A stretch of DNA of 37,643 nt from Microcoleus sp. FACHB-831 (GCF_014695585.1 NZ_JACJON010000055.1:1-37643); one strand, 5' to 3'; positions 26,901 through 35,520 are shown, numbered from the stretch's first letter. Translations and numbers: made by a program. Notes: generated from the sequence alone by a model not told the origin.

Positions 26901-28889
26901 ATGATTTTTCTTGAACTTGTACTGCAAAATTTTGGTTCTTATAGCGGACGACAAATTATCAACCTTCGTCCCATCGTTGATGACAATTCGCGTCGTCCAA
27001 TTATCTTATTAGGTGGAATGAATGGCGGCGGAAAAACTACCTTCATGGATGCCATTCGTCTCGCGCTTTATGGACATCGCGCCCAATGTTCCACAAGGGG
27101 CAACTTGAGTTATAGTGATTTTCTCACACAATGCGTTAACAGCCACGCTCCGCCAATTGAAGACACTCGCGTAGAGTTGCTTTTTGAACATATCGAAAAC
27201 GACAAACCAGTAAAATATAGGATTATCCGCTGTTGGACAAAAGACCCAAAAGACGGTAAAGATAACTTAGGTATTTTTGAAAAAGATGAAGATTGGCCCT
27301 CTGGCTTAGCTAATATTTGGGACGAGTACATTGAAAATCTGCTGCCATTAGGCATCTCTAATTTGTTTCTCTTTGACGGCGAACGAGTTAAAGAACTCGC
27401 AGAACAAGAAGTACCTCCACCTATTGTAGTTGATGCCATTAGCGGACTTTTAGGTTTAGAACTAGCTGAACGTTTATCAATAGATTTAGAAATATTAGTC
27501 AACCGCAAACGCAAAGCAATCGCTGATATCCAAGACCTAGCAAACTTAGAGGAACTTGAACAAAAACTCAAATTTCAACAAGAAGAATATCAAGTAACCG
27601 AGAATCAGCTAAAAGACCTTAAAGATGACTTGGAAGAAGCCGAAAAAAAGCAGCAAGAAGCATTTGATAAATTCATTACAGAAGGAGGTAAAATTGCCGG
27701 AGAACGTAGCCAGCTAGATAAACAGCGTCAGCAAAAAACAGTGGAAGCTGATGAAGCTCGTCAAGGTATGTGTGACTTAGCAGCAGATGTTTTACCGCTA
27801 GCGTTGATTGAACCTTTACTTACTCAGGCACAAACTCAAGCAGAAAAAGAATTTCGCATTCAACAGGCACAAATTGCACGGGATATATTATTTGAACGGG
27901 ATAAGCGCCTGCTGAATTGGATTAGCCAGGTGGGTATTTCAGAAGAAAAAATTGAAAAAATTAAAGCTTTTCTCGACCAAGATATAGATACATTGAATTC
28001 ACATTTTATCCAGCCTGAAGAATTGTGGTTATTAGCTGATGCTGAAAGCTTGAGCCAACTGGGTAATATCCTTTACTACTTGCAAAATGCTAAAAATCTC
28101 GCTCGTCAGCAAATAGGAATTATTAAAAATAAAGAGGAAGATATTATAAGGCTGGAAAGACAAATACAGACTGCTGCATCACCCGAAGATTATAATCATC
28201 TGCTTGTAGCACTTAAAGAAGCACAAAATAAAGTTGCTGAAGCTAAGGCGGCATATGAAACAGCCAATCATCGTTTAGTTGAATTAGACGCTGCGATCGC
28301 TAAGTTTAAAAAGGACTTAAAACAGTATACTGAGCAAAATATTGATCGGAAAAATAACGAGCATATTATTGCTGCATCTGCTAAAGTTCAAGAAACACTC
28401 AAGGTTTTCCGCGAACGATTGACGTTGAGAAAACTCAATAAATTAGAAGTTGAGGTGACAGAGTGTTTCCGTTATCTCCTGCACAAATCCGATTTAGTGC
28501 ATCGCGTGGCAATTGACACCAACAGCTTCAGCCTTTCTCTTTACGATTTACAAGGTAAACTTGTTCCTAAACATCGCCTTTCAGCAGGAGAAAAACAACT
28601 ACTAGCCATTAGTTTCTTGTGGGGATTAGCGCGGGTTTCTGGACGGAATTTACCAGTGGCAATTGATACGCCTCTCGGACGTTTAGATTCCTCACACAGA
28701 GCTAATTTGGTAGAAAGATACTTTCCCGCAGCCAGTCATCAGGTAATATTACTTTCTACTGATACTGAGATAGGAAAAAATGAGTTTCATAAATTGCACG
28801 AAAATGAAGCGATCGCTCGTGAATATCTCTTAAAATACGACTCCGGTAAGCAGCAGACAGTAATAGAACCAGGTTATTTCTGGGAGTAA
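26901..28889 (+). CDS. dndD: DNA phosphorothioation ATPase DndD
   Basis: The protein is a 662-residue SMC-like ATPase of the phosphorothioation complex. Walker A is GGMNGGGKTT (38-47). LFLFDGERVKELAE (about 155-168) is the DndD hallmark. Long coiled coils cover about 210-270 and 400-520. The ABC signature is LSAGEKQLLA (about 559) and Walker B is LPVAIDTPLGRLDSS (about 587). DndD hydrolyses ATP and may open DNA or signal strand cleavage before sulfur insertion. Unlike the second SMC-like protein at 15876, it follows dndC directly and has the canonical LSAGE signature. Stop to dndE is 356 nt, larger than usual for this operon. Confidence 0.92.
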   Translation: MIFLELVLQNFGSYSGRQIINLRPIVDDNSRRPIILLGGMNGGGKTTFMDAIRLALYGHRAQCSTRGNLSYSDFLTQCVNSHAPPIEDTRVELLFEHIENDKPVKYRIIRCWTKDPKDGKDNLGIFEKDEDWPSGLANIWDEYIENLLPLGISNLFLFDGERVKELAEQEVPPPIVVDAISGLLGLELAERLSIDLEILVNRKRKAIADIQDLANLEELEQKLKFQQEEYQVTENQLKDLKDDLEEAEKKQQEAFDKFITEGGKIAGERSQLDKQRQQKTVEADEARQGMCDLAADVLPLALIEPLLTQAQTQAEKEFRIQQAQIARDILFERDKRLLNWISQVGISEEKIEKIKAFLDQDIDTLNSHFIQPEELWLLADAESLSQLGNILYYLQNAKNLARQQIGIIKNKEEDIIRLERQIQTAASPEDYNHLLVALKEAQNKVAEAKAAYETANHRLVELDAAIAKFKKDLKQYTEQNIDRKNNEHIIAASAKVQETLKVFRERLTLRKLNKLEVEVTECFRYLLHKSDLVHRVAIDTNSFSLSLYDLQGKLVPKHRLSAGEKQLLAISFLWGLARVSGRNLPVAIDTPLGRLDSSHRANLVERYFPAASHQVILLSTDTEIGKNEFHKLHENEAIAREYLLKYDSGKQQTVIEPGYFWE

Positions 28890-29245
28890 TCCAACCTCCC
28901 GCCGTCTTATCCAACCGAGTCCTGCTAACCTGCCATTGGCTACAAAATTAAACAGAAGAAGCGGGTTTGAAACCCGCCTCTGAAACCTTATTTGAGTACG
29001 TTTGGGTAAATTCCCTATGTCACCATTATTGACTCGCTCACCATAACTGTGCAATCTATCAAGTCATTTTTTGCACAATCTTTAAGAACTCCTGCTTAAA
29101 TGTAAAGAATATACCAGCGATGTCCCAAAGGGACGACCCTTTTGAGGGGTTCGCACTTAATTAACTCAGCTTCCCCCATAAGCGGGAGCGCCACCACTCT
29201 CATAAGCATATCTCTCTTCTTTTACTACAGCCGAGCCGCTTTCTT
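28890..29245. other. Spacer between dndD and dndE with hairpin repeats
   Basis: No gene is seen in these 356 nt. A hairpin at 28962-28978 (GCGGGTTT, G, AAACCCGC) is a common cyanobacterial intergenic repeat type. Another small hairpin is at 29121-29133 (GTCCC, AAA, GGGAC). A separate promoter for dndE may lie here, but I cannot point to one. Confidence 0.45.
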
Positions 29246-29638
29246 ATGGAACCACCATTTGACAGAATTAAACTTTCTCAAACTGCCAAAGAACAGCTTA
29301 CTAAGCTAAAGCGCAGTACTAAAATAGAGCAGTGGAATATCCTTTGTCGCTGGGCGTTTTGTCGTTCTCTCTGCGAACCAAGTATTCCTTCACCAGTGCC
29401 AATTCCTGCTGATAGCAATGTCGAGATGACTTGGCGCGTCTTTGGCGGAGAAATGTCTGATATTTTGTTAATCGCCCTGAAACAACGCTGTCACAATGAT
29501 GGCTTAGGTACTGAACGAGAAACTTTAGCTAATCAATTTCGCCTCCATTTGCATCGCGGAATTGGTTATTTAGCTGGAGATCCAAATATTAAGAAAATTG
29601 AAGATTTGGTTGCTGTGGCAATGGAAATAAAAAGTTAA
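29246..29638 (+). CDS. dndE: DNA phosphorothioation protein DndE
   Basis: The 130-residue protein matches DndE throughout: FDRIKLSQTAKEQLTKLK, then WNILCRWAFCRSL (about 31-43), VFGGEMSDILLIALKQR, and the C-terminal FRLHLHRGIGYL. DndE forms a tetramer that binds nicked DNA in other species and is essential for modification. It is the last gene of the dnd modification set. The mid-region Lys/Arg content fits DNA binding. It sits on the same strand as dndD but 356 nt away. Confidence 0.92.
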   Translation: MEPPFDRIKLSQTAKEQLTKLKRSTKIEQWNILCRWAFCRSLCEPSIPSPVPIPADSNVEMTWRVFGGEMSDILLIALKQRCHNDGLGTERETLANQFRLHLHRGIGYLAGDPNIKKIEDLVAVAMEIKS

Positions 29639-29800
29639 GTTAGGCATTGACTTTAGCCGTTTATTTCTGAGAGTATATTTTCGATAAGGAAGAAATAGCA
29701 TTTAATATTTTGTTGGAACGGATTTCCATCATTTAAAAATGCCATAAAGTAAAGTGGGCAAAATAGCCAAGGTAAATAAAACTTTGTCTCGCATCGCTTA

Positions 29801-31018
29801 TCACATCAATGGCATTTTTAAACCCTTGAGACTTCGCCCCCTTTCCTCCTCCCGCAACCCTTTGGTTTGCACCAATACCCCAAAATTGCCCAAACCCATT
29901 GGATCAATTAGCTGGTGTAGCGTATCCCGACAGCGGAGTAAACCAGAAATGCCTTGCGACTTTACGATATTTTCTCCCCCTGTAGAAAGGGCAGTAATGC
30001 GATCGCCCAAACCCAACGCCATCAAAAACAACCCTTGCTGAGTAAAACCCAACTTTGGCAATTGCAAGCGATCGCCCCAGCGCTCCAGAGCCGTAAAATC
30101 CACATGAGCCGTGATATCCTGCTGCCCAATATTTATATAAGGGTTGTCATGGTGCATATGGCGGTAATAGCACTGTAGCGTCCCCTGTCTCCGCCCTAGA
30201 CTATAATAACGACTCGCCGGATAGCCATAATCAATTGTTAAAAGATACCCACGTTGTAGCGCTTCGGCGACTGTACTCAGCCAGTTATAAGCTGCTAAAT
30301 TAATTTCACTGCGATACCCATCTGCATAAACGCTAGAAAGTAATTCAATCCCCACCAAGTCCAAATATTCTGTCAGCTTTGGTGTCGAAGGAACGCCTGT
30401 CACTTCCTCGAAAGTCACTCCATCCCTCGAAGTAACATAAATTTCCCGAATTTGCCCTTCTTCAACAGCAAACTGATGCACTGGTAACGCATCCACCAAC
30501 TCATTAGAAAAAAAGCAGCCGACAATAGAGTTTTTCGGTATTTCTTCTAGAGAACACCACCTTACTAAGGCAGCAGTTTTACCCAGCATATTCTGTAAAA
30601 CTTGCTGTTGTTGAGAAATTAACCCAGGGGCAATTTCAACAATAACGTACTCCAAAACCTCAAAAATTTCTGGATAGTGTTGTTGCAAATAGCGCAAAAT
30701 ATCTGCCGCTAAGATTCCCGCACCAGCGCCCATTTCCACAAGGGTAAAAGGCACCGGATTCCCTAGAATATCCCACATTTCGGCAAATTGTTCAGCTAGT
30801 AATTCGCCAAAGTCAGCACCCAGATGAGGCGAAGTAAAAAAGTCACCCTCCGCCCCAATATTAACCGCATTAGTAGCATAGTAGCCGTGCTGCGGTTCGT
30901 ACAGCACCCACTCCATATATTGTGCAAAAGTGATGCGCCTTTCGGGACTTTCTGCGATGCGACTAGCAATTAAACTTCGCAGCAGCACTTCAGAAGGCTG
31001 AATTAATTCATCCTTCAT
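29801..31018 (-). CDS. Class I SAM-dependent methyltransferase, MidA/NDUFAF7 type
   Basis: The 405-residue protein belongs to the MidA family (DUF185). Markers are an N-terminal ITFAQYMEWVLYEPQHGYY, the double-glycine loop TSPHLGADFGELLAEQ, the SAM-binding motif VEMGAGAGILAADI (about 93-106), FSNELVDALPVHQF, and the C-terminal LIDPMGLGNFGVL. Mitochondrial homologues methylate an arginine of complex I. In cyanobacteria an analogous NDH-1 substrate is plausible but unproven. Its ATG overlaps the stop of the PfkB kinase gene by 11 nt, so the two are co-transcribed. It ends about 160 nt from the convergent dndE, which marks the right edge of the Dnd island. Confidence 0.85.
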   Translation of the reverse strand: MKDELIQPSEVLLRSLIASRIAESPERRITFAQYMEWVLYEPQHGYYATNAVNIGAEGDFFTSPHLGADFGELLAEQFAEMWDILGNPVPFTLVEMGAGAGILAADILRYLQQHYPEIFEVLEYVIVEIAPGLISQQQQVLQNMLGKTAALVRWCSLEEIPKNSIVGCFFSNELVDALPVHQFAVEEGQIREIYVTSRDGVTFEEVTGVPSTPKLTEYLDLVGIELLSSVYADGYRSEINLAAYNWLSTVAEALQRGYLLTIDYGYPASRYYSLGRRQGTLQCYYRHMHHDNPYINIGQQDITAHVDFTALERWGDRLQLPKLGFTQQGLFLMALGLGDRITALSTGGENIVKSQGISGLLRCRDTLHQLIDPMGLGNFGVLVQTKGLREEERGRSLKGLKMPLM

Positions 31019-31991
31019 CCTTCATTTTTCCCAGAAACTCTTCCACTTGGGCTGCTGTTGGCTGGGAAGCGATCGCTCCCGGCTTCATTGCACACGTCGC
31101 CCCCACCGCACTAGCATATCTCACCACACGCTTAGCCATTTCTGCATCGGTAAGACTTTTGATGCCATGTTGACACAACTGATGGATGAAACCAGCAACA
31201 AACCCATCACCCGCACCTGTTGTATCCACCACCGGGACGGAAAAAGCAGCCAGCCTACCTTCATTTTCACCCAGACAGTATGCACAACCTTTTTCACCAG
31301 AAGTCACTAAAACGCCTTCTACTGAATCCAGACGATAAGTAATAGCGCCAGCATCCATTGTGTCAAATAGCCATTCGGCTTCTTCTTCAGCAACCTTGAG
31401 GAAATCGACGTGCTTTAAGAGTTCTAAAATCAGAGGCTTAGATGCGCTAGGGTCAGGCCAAAACATATCGCGCCGATTCACATCTAATACAATTTTGACA
31501 TCGTACTGATCTGCGAGATTAAGCGCTTGAGCGATCGCTTCCTTACTATCGGGATAAGCTAACTCCAGCGTCCCCAAGACTAGAAAATCAGCCTCTTCAA
31601 ACAAAGCCACTGGCAGATTAGACGCACTCAGGTGAGTATCAGCAAATTCTGTGGTATCAAGTTCGCCAAACCCGGCAAACGTGCGATCGCCCTCCAAAGA
31701 GCGTGTAACATAAACTTGTCGCGTTGGTGCCGTAGGATGGCGCTGTACGCCCTTAGTATCTACACCTACATCCTGCAACAACTTTACCAATTCGTTTCCC
31801 GGCGCATCTTCACCAACACAGCCAATAAATCCAGATGGCGTTCCCAACTTTACCAGCGCACACGCCACATTAGCTGGTGCGCCGCCTGGGTATGGTGTCC
31901 AAGATTCGACATCTTCAAGCGATCGCCCCAATTGCTCGGCTAGCAAATCAAACAAAATTTCTCCGAGGCAGAGAACACGGGGATGAGTCAC
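31008..31991 (-). CDS. PfkB-family carbohydrate kinase (fructokinase-like)
   Basis: This 327-residue ribokinase-fold sugar kinase begins with LCLGEILFDLLAE and YPGGAPANVACALVKLG (the first PfkB signature and substrate-binding loop). It ends with DTTGAGDGFVAGF, which contains the catalytic Asp and anion hole. The GxPANVA pattern and overall length favour fructokinase, but ribokinase or another sugar specificity cannot be excluded. The start is a GTG at 31991. It is the first gene of a two-gene minus operon with the MidA-type methyltransferase. Confidence 0.85.
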   Translation of the reverse strand: MTHPRVLCLGEILFDLLAEQLGRSLEDVESWTPYPGGAPANVACALVKLGTPSGFIGCVGEDAPGNELVKLLQDVGVDTKGVQRHPTAPTRQVYVTRSLEGDRTFAGFGELDTTEFADTHLSASNLPVALFEEADFLVLGTLELAYPDSKEAIAQALNLADQYDVKIVLDVNRRDMFWPDPSASKPLILELLKHVDFLKVAEEEAEWLFDTMDAGAITYRLDSVEGVLVTSGEKGCAYCLGENEGRLAAFSVPVVDTTGAGDGFVAGFIHQLCQHGIKSLTDAEMAKRVVRYASAVGATCAMKPGAIASQPTAAQVEEFLGKMKDEG

Positions 31992-32155
31992 AGCTGCACT
32001 CCTTGTGTACGTAAACTCAGCCTACCAGAAAAGGAAAAAGTTACCCCAAGGATAAAGGATAAAGAATGAATTATTCTTCCAAGTCCTCCTTGTTCCTTGC
32101 CCCTATCCCCCAATCCCAGTCGGGATCGGGCTTACCCGCCAAGGATATTCTAAAA

Positions 32156-32190
32156 TTGAAATAGATAATAAGTAGTTATACTAAGGAAGA
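32156..32190 (+). promoter_or_regulatory. Putative sigma-70-type promoter and RBS of the pedR-like gene
   Basis: TTGAAA at 32156-32161 and TATACT at 32177-32182 are separated by 15 nt, slightly short of optimal. AAGGAAG at 32183-32189 is a good ribosome-binding site 8 nt before the ATG at 32198. The overlap of a -10-like element with the RBS means the start of transcription would fall very close to the RBS, so the promoter call is tentative. Confidence 0.35.
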
Positions 32191-32197
32191 AATACTT

Positions 32198-32473
32198 ATG
32201 TCCAGTAGCGAGACCCATATCCCCGCGAGTCTTTCGGATCGCGAACTGCAAATCATCGAGCTAGTTTCTGGTGGTTTAACCAACGACAAAATTGCCCAGA
32301 AGCTAGAAATCAGCAAACGCACAGTTGATAATCACATTAGCAATATCTTGACCAAGACCAAAACTAACAATCGTGTAGAACTACTACGCTGGGCGTTGCA
32401 GTGGGGAAAGGTTTGTATAAATGATGTTAACTGCTGCCCCTTGCCAACGCCTAGTGATGAAGTGATTTCCTAA
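32198..32473 (+). CDS. pedR: Small LuxR-type HTH regulator, PedR-like
   Basis: The 91-residue protein consists almost entirely of a LuxR/FixJ-type helix-turn-helix domain: LSDRELQIIELVSGGLTNDK, then KLEISKRTVDNHISNILTKT. No receiver domain is present. Size and layout match cyanobacterial PedR (Synechocystis Ssl0564, from memory), a redox-responsive regulator of photosynthesis genes that is inactivated by thioredoxin through a C-terminal cysteine reported at position 80. Here Cys 73, Cys 79 and Cys 80 are in the C-terminal tail, so the redox switch may be conserved. The gene lies about 1.5 kb upstream of psaE. Confidence 0.72.
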   Translation: MSSSETHIPASLSDRELQIIELVSGGLTNDKIAQKLEISKRTVDNHISNILTKTKTNNRVELLRWALQWGKVCINDVNCCPLPTPSDEVIS

Positions 32474-32474
32474 A

Positions 32475-32525
32475 ATGGCTAATAGCTAATGGCTAATTGT
32501 CAATAGCTATTAGCCATTAGCCATA
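32475..32525. repeat. Heptanucleotide tandem/inverted repeat
   Basis: The spacer consists of heptamer units: ATGGCTA, ATAGCTA, ATGGCTA, then their complements ATAGCTA, TTAGCCA, TTAGCCA. The result is both a short tandem repeat and a hairpin centred near 32500. Such heptameric repeats are typical cyanobacterial intergenic elements. It occupies the gap between the pedR-like stop and the next start and may act as a terminator or RNA-processing structure. Confidence 0.6.
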
Positions 32526-33104
32526 ATGATTATTCGTTATCTGTCAGTTTTAGCAGTTGCATTATTCGCTGGATTGAGCAGTTGTAGCAATGGTGTCTTG
32601 CTCACCCCACCCCCACAATTGCTCGGAGCCTCCTTAAATAGCTTAGCTGCCGAGCAAGAACCCCAGCTATCCTACGATGGGCGCTACTTGGTCTTTACCT
32701 CCTCCCGCCAAGCCCATCGAGGCATCTTTCTTTATGATGTCCGCCAACGTCGCCTGATTAACTTACCAGGACTCAATCAGTCCAGTATCATTCAGGAACA
32801 ACCAGACATCAGTGCCGATGGTCGTTACATTGTATACATCTCCGAGGAGCGAGGCAAGCCAGATGTATTCGTTTATGACCGCCAAGCCTTGCAATCTGAA
32901 GTCATTACTGACAATATTTCAGGCGAAGTCCGCCATCCGACAATTAGTGGCAATGGTCGATTTATAGCCTTTGAATCTAACCGTTCGGGACAGTGGGACA
33001 TTGAAATTTACGATCGTGGCCCCAGCATAGAATTATCCTTACCTAGACCCGCGTCGCTTCCAGAAACGTCACAGCCTGCGCCTCCCGATACTCCTAGCCC
33101 CTAG
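32526..33104 (+). CDS. TolB-like beta-propeller lipoprotein
   Basis: The protein has 192 residues with a lipoprotein signal (MIIRYLSVLAVALFAGLSSC, lipid-modified Cys 20). Three PD40/TolB-type propeller repeats follow: LSYDGRYLVFTSSR, ISADGRYIVYISEE and ISGNGRFIAFESNR, each followed by an aromatic-rich strand such as IFLYD or VFVYD. It ends in a Pro/Ser-rich tail. Three blades are too few for a closed propeller, so it may oligomerise or be a reduced form. The role is unknown. It is presumably exposed in the periplasm. Confidence 0.72.
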   Translation: MIIRYLSVLAVALFAGLSSCSNGVLLTPPPQLLGASLNSLAAEQEPQLSYDGRYLVFTSSRQAHRGIFLYDVRQRRLINLPGLNQSSIIQEQPDISADGRYIVYISEERGKPDVFVYDRQALQSEVITDNISGEVRHPTISGNGRFIAFESNRSGQWDIEIYDRGPSIELSLPRPASLPETSQPAPPDTPSP

Positions 33105-33254
33105 AGAAGGAAAAAGACAAAAGTGAAGAATTCTTGTTTTTTGCCTTTTACCTTTGCATGATTGCCATTTTTTCCCAACGACTTCCAGGCGTAAACGCTA
33201 CAGTTGAAAAACATCTCAGTTAATCAATCTGCAAGTTTGGAGTAGTTCTGATCT

Positions 33255-33902
33255 ATGACTACTGCTTCTGCTTCCTCTTATACTGGCAACTTCTGGACCT
33301 TTGATTCTCCCGCCCCTCAAGCCACACAAGATGCTGATTTACTCAAACAGCTAAACTTTGTTCCCGGCTTGAAAGAAATTCTGATGCTGCGTCAGGTTCA
33401 TGCTTTGGAACACGCCACAGTTTGGGTTTTGAGCGATCGCTTAAACTCATATTCCTCAAGAAGTGCTTCAATGTCCCGTCAAATGGACAACGACACCTTG
33501 GGCGGTTTATCCACCGACCAAGGCTTTTACATCTACGGTCAAGTTAACACCTCCGAGTTGCATCGTGCAGTTCGCATCGCCCTCCAGCGCACCACCAGCG
33601 GCGAATGGAACCTAGCTGTGCATCCCCGTTGTGGCACGAATTTGTCTGTCGGGATGCTCGTGACCGCCGGGCTAGCCTTGGGTGTCTATCTCATCCTACC
33701 TCGCAGTCCTATAGAGCAAATCTTGGGTTTGGGCATCGCTGCCACAGCTGCTGCCCAATTAACACCTGACCTGGGTAGTCTCGCCCAGAAGTACATTACA
33801 ACATCAATTCCCTTCAACTTGGCAATTGATGAGATTTCCGCGACACCTGACATCTGGGGGCGTCCCGCGCATTTCGTCCGAGTGCGCTGGCGGGAGCGGT
33901 AA
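33255..33902 (+). CDS. Cyanobacterial membrane-associated protein, DUF6391-like
   Basis: The 215-residue protein resembles DUF6391 proteins, which I recall as largely cyanobacterial. Conserved-looking blocks are LNFVPGLKEILMLRQVHALEHATVW, GGLSTDQGFYIYG and LAVHPRCGTNLSVGML. A hydrophobic region at about 135-175 (MLVTAGLALGVYLILP, then a Gly/Ala-rich segment) could form one or two membrane helices. The HALEHA histidines and HPRCGTN resemble metal-ligand positions, but no catalytic activity is known. It lies 83 nt upstream of psaE on the same strand. Confidence 0.6.
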   Translation: MTTASASSYTGNFWTFDSPAPQATQDADLLKQLNFVPGLKEILMLRQVHALEHATVWVLSDRLNSYSSRSASMSRQMDNDTLGGLSTDQGFYIYGQVNTSELHRAVRIALQRTTSGEWNLAVHPRCGTNLSVGMLVTAGLALGVYLILPRSPIEQILGLGIAATAAAQLTPDLGSLAQKYITTSIPFNLAIDEISATPDIWGRPAHFVRVRWRER

Positions 33903-33984
33903 TAAAACTTAAAGGCTAGATGGTTGGTGCGAGTCCCGATCCAGTAGTACGCTTTAGCTTAATGACGTAAGGGAAAAAACACTT

Positions 33985-34362
33985 ATGGTTCAACGTGGTT
34001 CAAAAGTTCAGATTCTCCGCAAAGAATCTTTCTGGTTTCAGGATACTGGGACTGTTGCATCCGTAGACCAAAGCGGCATCAAATATCCAGTAATTGTCCG
34101 CTTCAATAATGTCAACTACGCTGGTGTTAATACCAACAACTTTGGTATGAACGAAGTGCTAGAGATTGAAGCGCCGAAGCCAGGAGCCAAGAAAACTACT
34201 ACGGCCGCTTCCGGTGGCAAACAAACCACCATCGACGAACGTACTCGCAGAACAGGTCAGGGGAACCGAGTTGTTGATGGCAACCCCGCTGCCGCACCAG
34301 AGTCTGGAGAAGGTAGCTCGGTTGTACAAGGCGCTCCCAATCAGGGAACTGACTCGCGTTAA
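33985..34362 (+). CDS. psaE: Photosystem I reaction centre subunit IV (PsaE) with extended C-terminus
   Basis: Residues 1-62 are the PsaE SH3-like fold: [40 protein letters not shown], and [17 protein letters not shown]. PsaE sits on the stromal side of photosystem I and supports ferredoxin docking and cyclic electron flow. Most cyanobacterial PsaE proteins end near residue 70-76. Here about 55 more residues follow (from about residue 66), rich in Gly, Thr, Ala, Pro and Lys/Arg and probably disordered (for example [14 protein letters not shown] and [14 protein letters not shown]). The gene ends 3 nt before the mutM start, so the two are likely co-transcribed. Confidence 0.9.
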   Translation: MVQRGSKVQILRKESFWFQDTGTVASVDQSGIKYPVIVRFNNVNYAGVNTNNFGMNEVLEIEAPKPGAKKTTTAASGGKQTTIDERTRRTGQGNRVVDGNPAAAPESGEGSSVVQGAPNQGTDSR

Positions 34363-34365
34363 GTT

Positions 34366-35244
34366 GTGCCAGAACTGCCTGAAGTAGAAACAGTTCGTCG
34401 GGGTCTAAATAAACTGACCCTCAACCAAGAAATTGGGGGTGGTGATGTGTTGCTTGAACGCACCATTGCCCACCCCCTTTCCTCTGTAGATTTCTTGGCT
34501 GGGGTTGCAGGTTCAGTTATTACCCAGTGGCACCGACGCGGTAAATACCTGCTTGCTGAACTTTCCCCCAGAGGCTGGTTGGGGGTTCACCTGCGGATGA
34601 CTGGTCAGTTGCTGTGGGTCCCTTTGCAGGAGCCATTACAGAAACATACGCGAGTGCGGTTGTTTTTTACAGGTGATTCGGCTGAAGGCGATCGCTTCAC
34701 TTCACAAGAATTACGTTTTGTTGACCAGCGAACCTTCGGTAAAATGTGGTGGGTACCCCCAGGAACTCCTCCAGAAAGAGTCATCACTGGGTTACAGAAT
34801 TTAGGACCAGATCCCTTTTCCGCAGATTTTACCGTTGAGTACCTGGCTCTGAAACTGCAAAATCGTCGTCGTCCCATTAAAACTGCCCTGCTCGATCAGT
34901 CTCTGGTGGCTGGAATCGGCAACATCTACGCCGATGAAGCTTTATTTCTCAGTAAAATTCAACCAACAACACTCTGTACTAACCTGAGCCTAAAGCAAAT
35001 TGCGCGTCTCCTCGAAGCAATTATTCAAGTTTTGCAAGCCAGTATCGATGCTGGTGGAACAACCTTTAGTAACTTTCTCAATGTCCAAGGGATCAACGGT
35101 AACTATGGCGGTGTCGCCTGGGTTTATAACCGCGCTGGTGTCCCCTGTCGAGTCTGTAACACACCCATTGAACGAATCAGATTAGCCGGACGCTCGGCTC
35201 ATTTCTGCCCCCAGTGCCAACAATCTACTTGTCCGAAAAATTGA
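34366..35244 (+). CDS. mutM: Formamidopyrimidine-DNA glycosylase (Fpg/MutM)
   Basis: This is a base-excision repair glycosylase/AP lyase for oxidised purines. It has the N-terminal catalytic MPELPEVETVRRGL (Pro 2 nucleophile, Glu 3), GKYLL with the conserved Lys, LLDQSLVAGIGNIYADE (helix-two-turn-helix), and the C-terminal zinc finger CRVCNTPIER ... HFCPQC. Its length is 292 aa. The start is a GTG at 34366, 3 nt after the psaE stop. Linkage of fpg to psaE fits a need to repair photo-oxidative damage, and such an arrangement is known in other cyanobacteria (from memory). Confidence 0.95.
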   Translation: MPELPEVETVRRGLNKLTLNQEIGGGDVLLERTIAHPLSSVDFLAGVAGSVITQWHRRGKYLLAELSPRGWLGVHLRMTGQLLWVPLQEPLQKHTRVRLFFTGDSAEGDRFTSQELRFVDQRTFGKMWWVPPGTPPERVITGLQNLGPDPFSADFTVEYLALKLQNRRRPIKTALLDQSLVAGIGNIYADEALFLSKIQPTTLCTNLSLKQIARLLEAIIQVLQASIDAGGTTFSNFLNVQGINGNYGGVAWVYNRAGVPCRVCNTPIERIRLAGRSAHFCPQCQQSTCPKN

Positions 35245-35289
35245 AAAACAGTCTGTGTCTGGCGGGTGCATCACGGTTTTGCAAGAATG

Positions 35290-35445
35290 TCAAACCAGTA
35301 AGAGTTCGCTCAGGTAGGCGCAAGGAAGTCTTAGCATCTGATTCACATCTTTGGGTAACCATTGTGCCCCGAAAATCTTTAACCTTGGAGCTATTTGTTT
35401 AACTGCCCACTCAACGGTTCCTGAACCAATTGCATATACATTTTC
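35290..35445 (-). pseudogene. Transposase C-terminal fragment (ISKra4-like, family uncertain)
   Basis: On the minus strand about 51 codons read VYAIGSGTVEWAVKQI, FGAQWLPKDVNQML and CAYLSELLLV, then TGA. This is the C-terminal end of a DDE transposase common in cyanobacteria. A stop lies a few codons upstream, and nothing of the N-terminal or catalytic part remains. The family name is from memory and uncertain. It is a dead remnant directly downstream of mutM. Confidence 0.55.
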
Positions 35446-35520
35446 TCTTAAAATTTACTTGTATAGCGCTCGAAGCAAAGGTGAGGAGATAATAGAGAAA
35501 AAGGAAACGTCAAAAAAAAT

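Noticed and set aside
29754-30041. Plus-strand open frame over the end of the MidA-type gene
   Set aside because: It is mostly antisense to the conserved C-terminus of a recognised methyltransferase and has no similarity of its own.
32475-32525. CRISPR-like short repeats
   Set aside because: Units are only 7 nt, with no spacers and no cas genes; this is a heptameric intergenic repeat.
33925-33960. tRNA-like sequence (TGGTTGGTGCGAGTCCCGATCC)
   Set aside because: No cloverleaf can be drawn and no acceptor stem is present; it is probably psaE upstream sequence.
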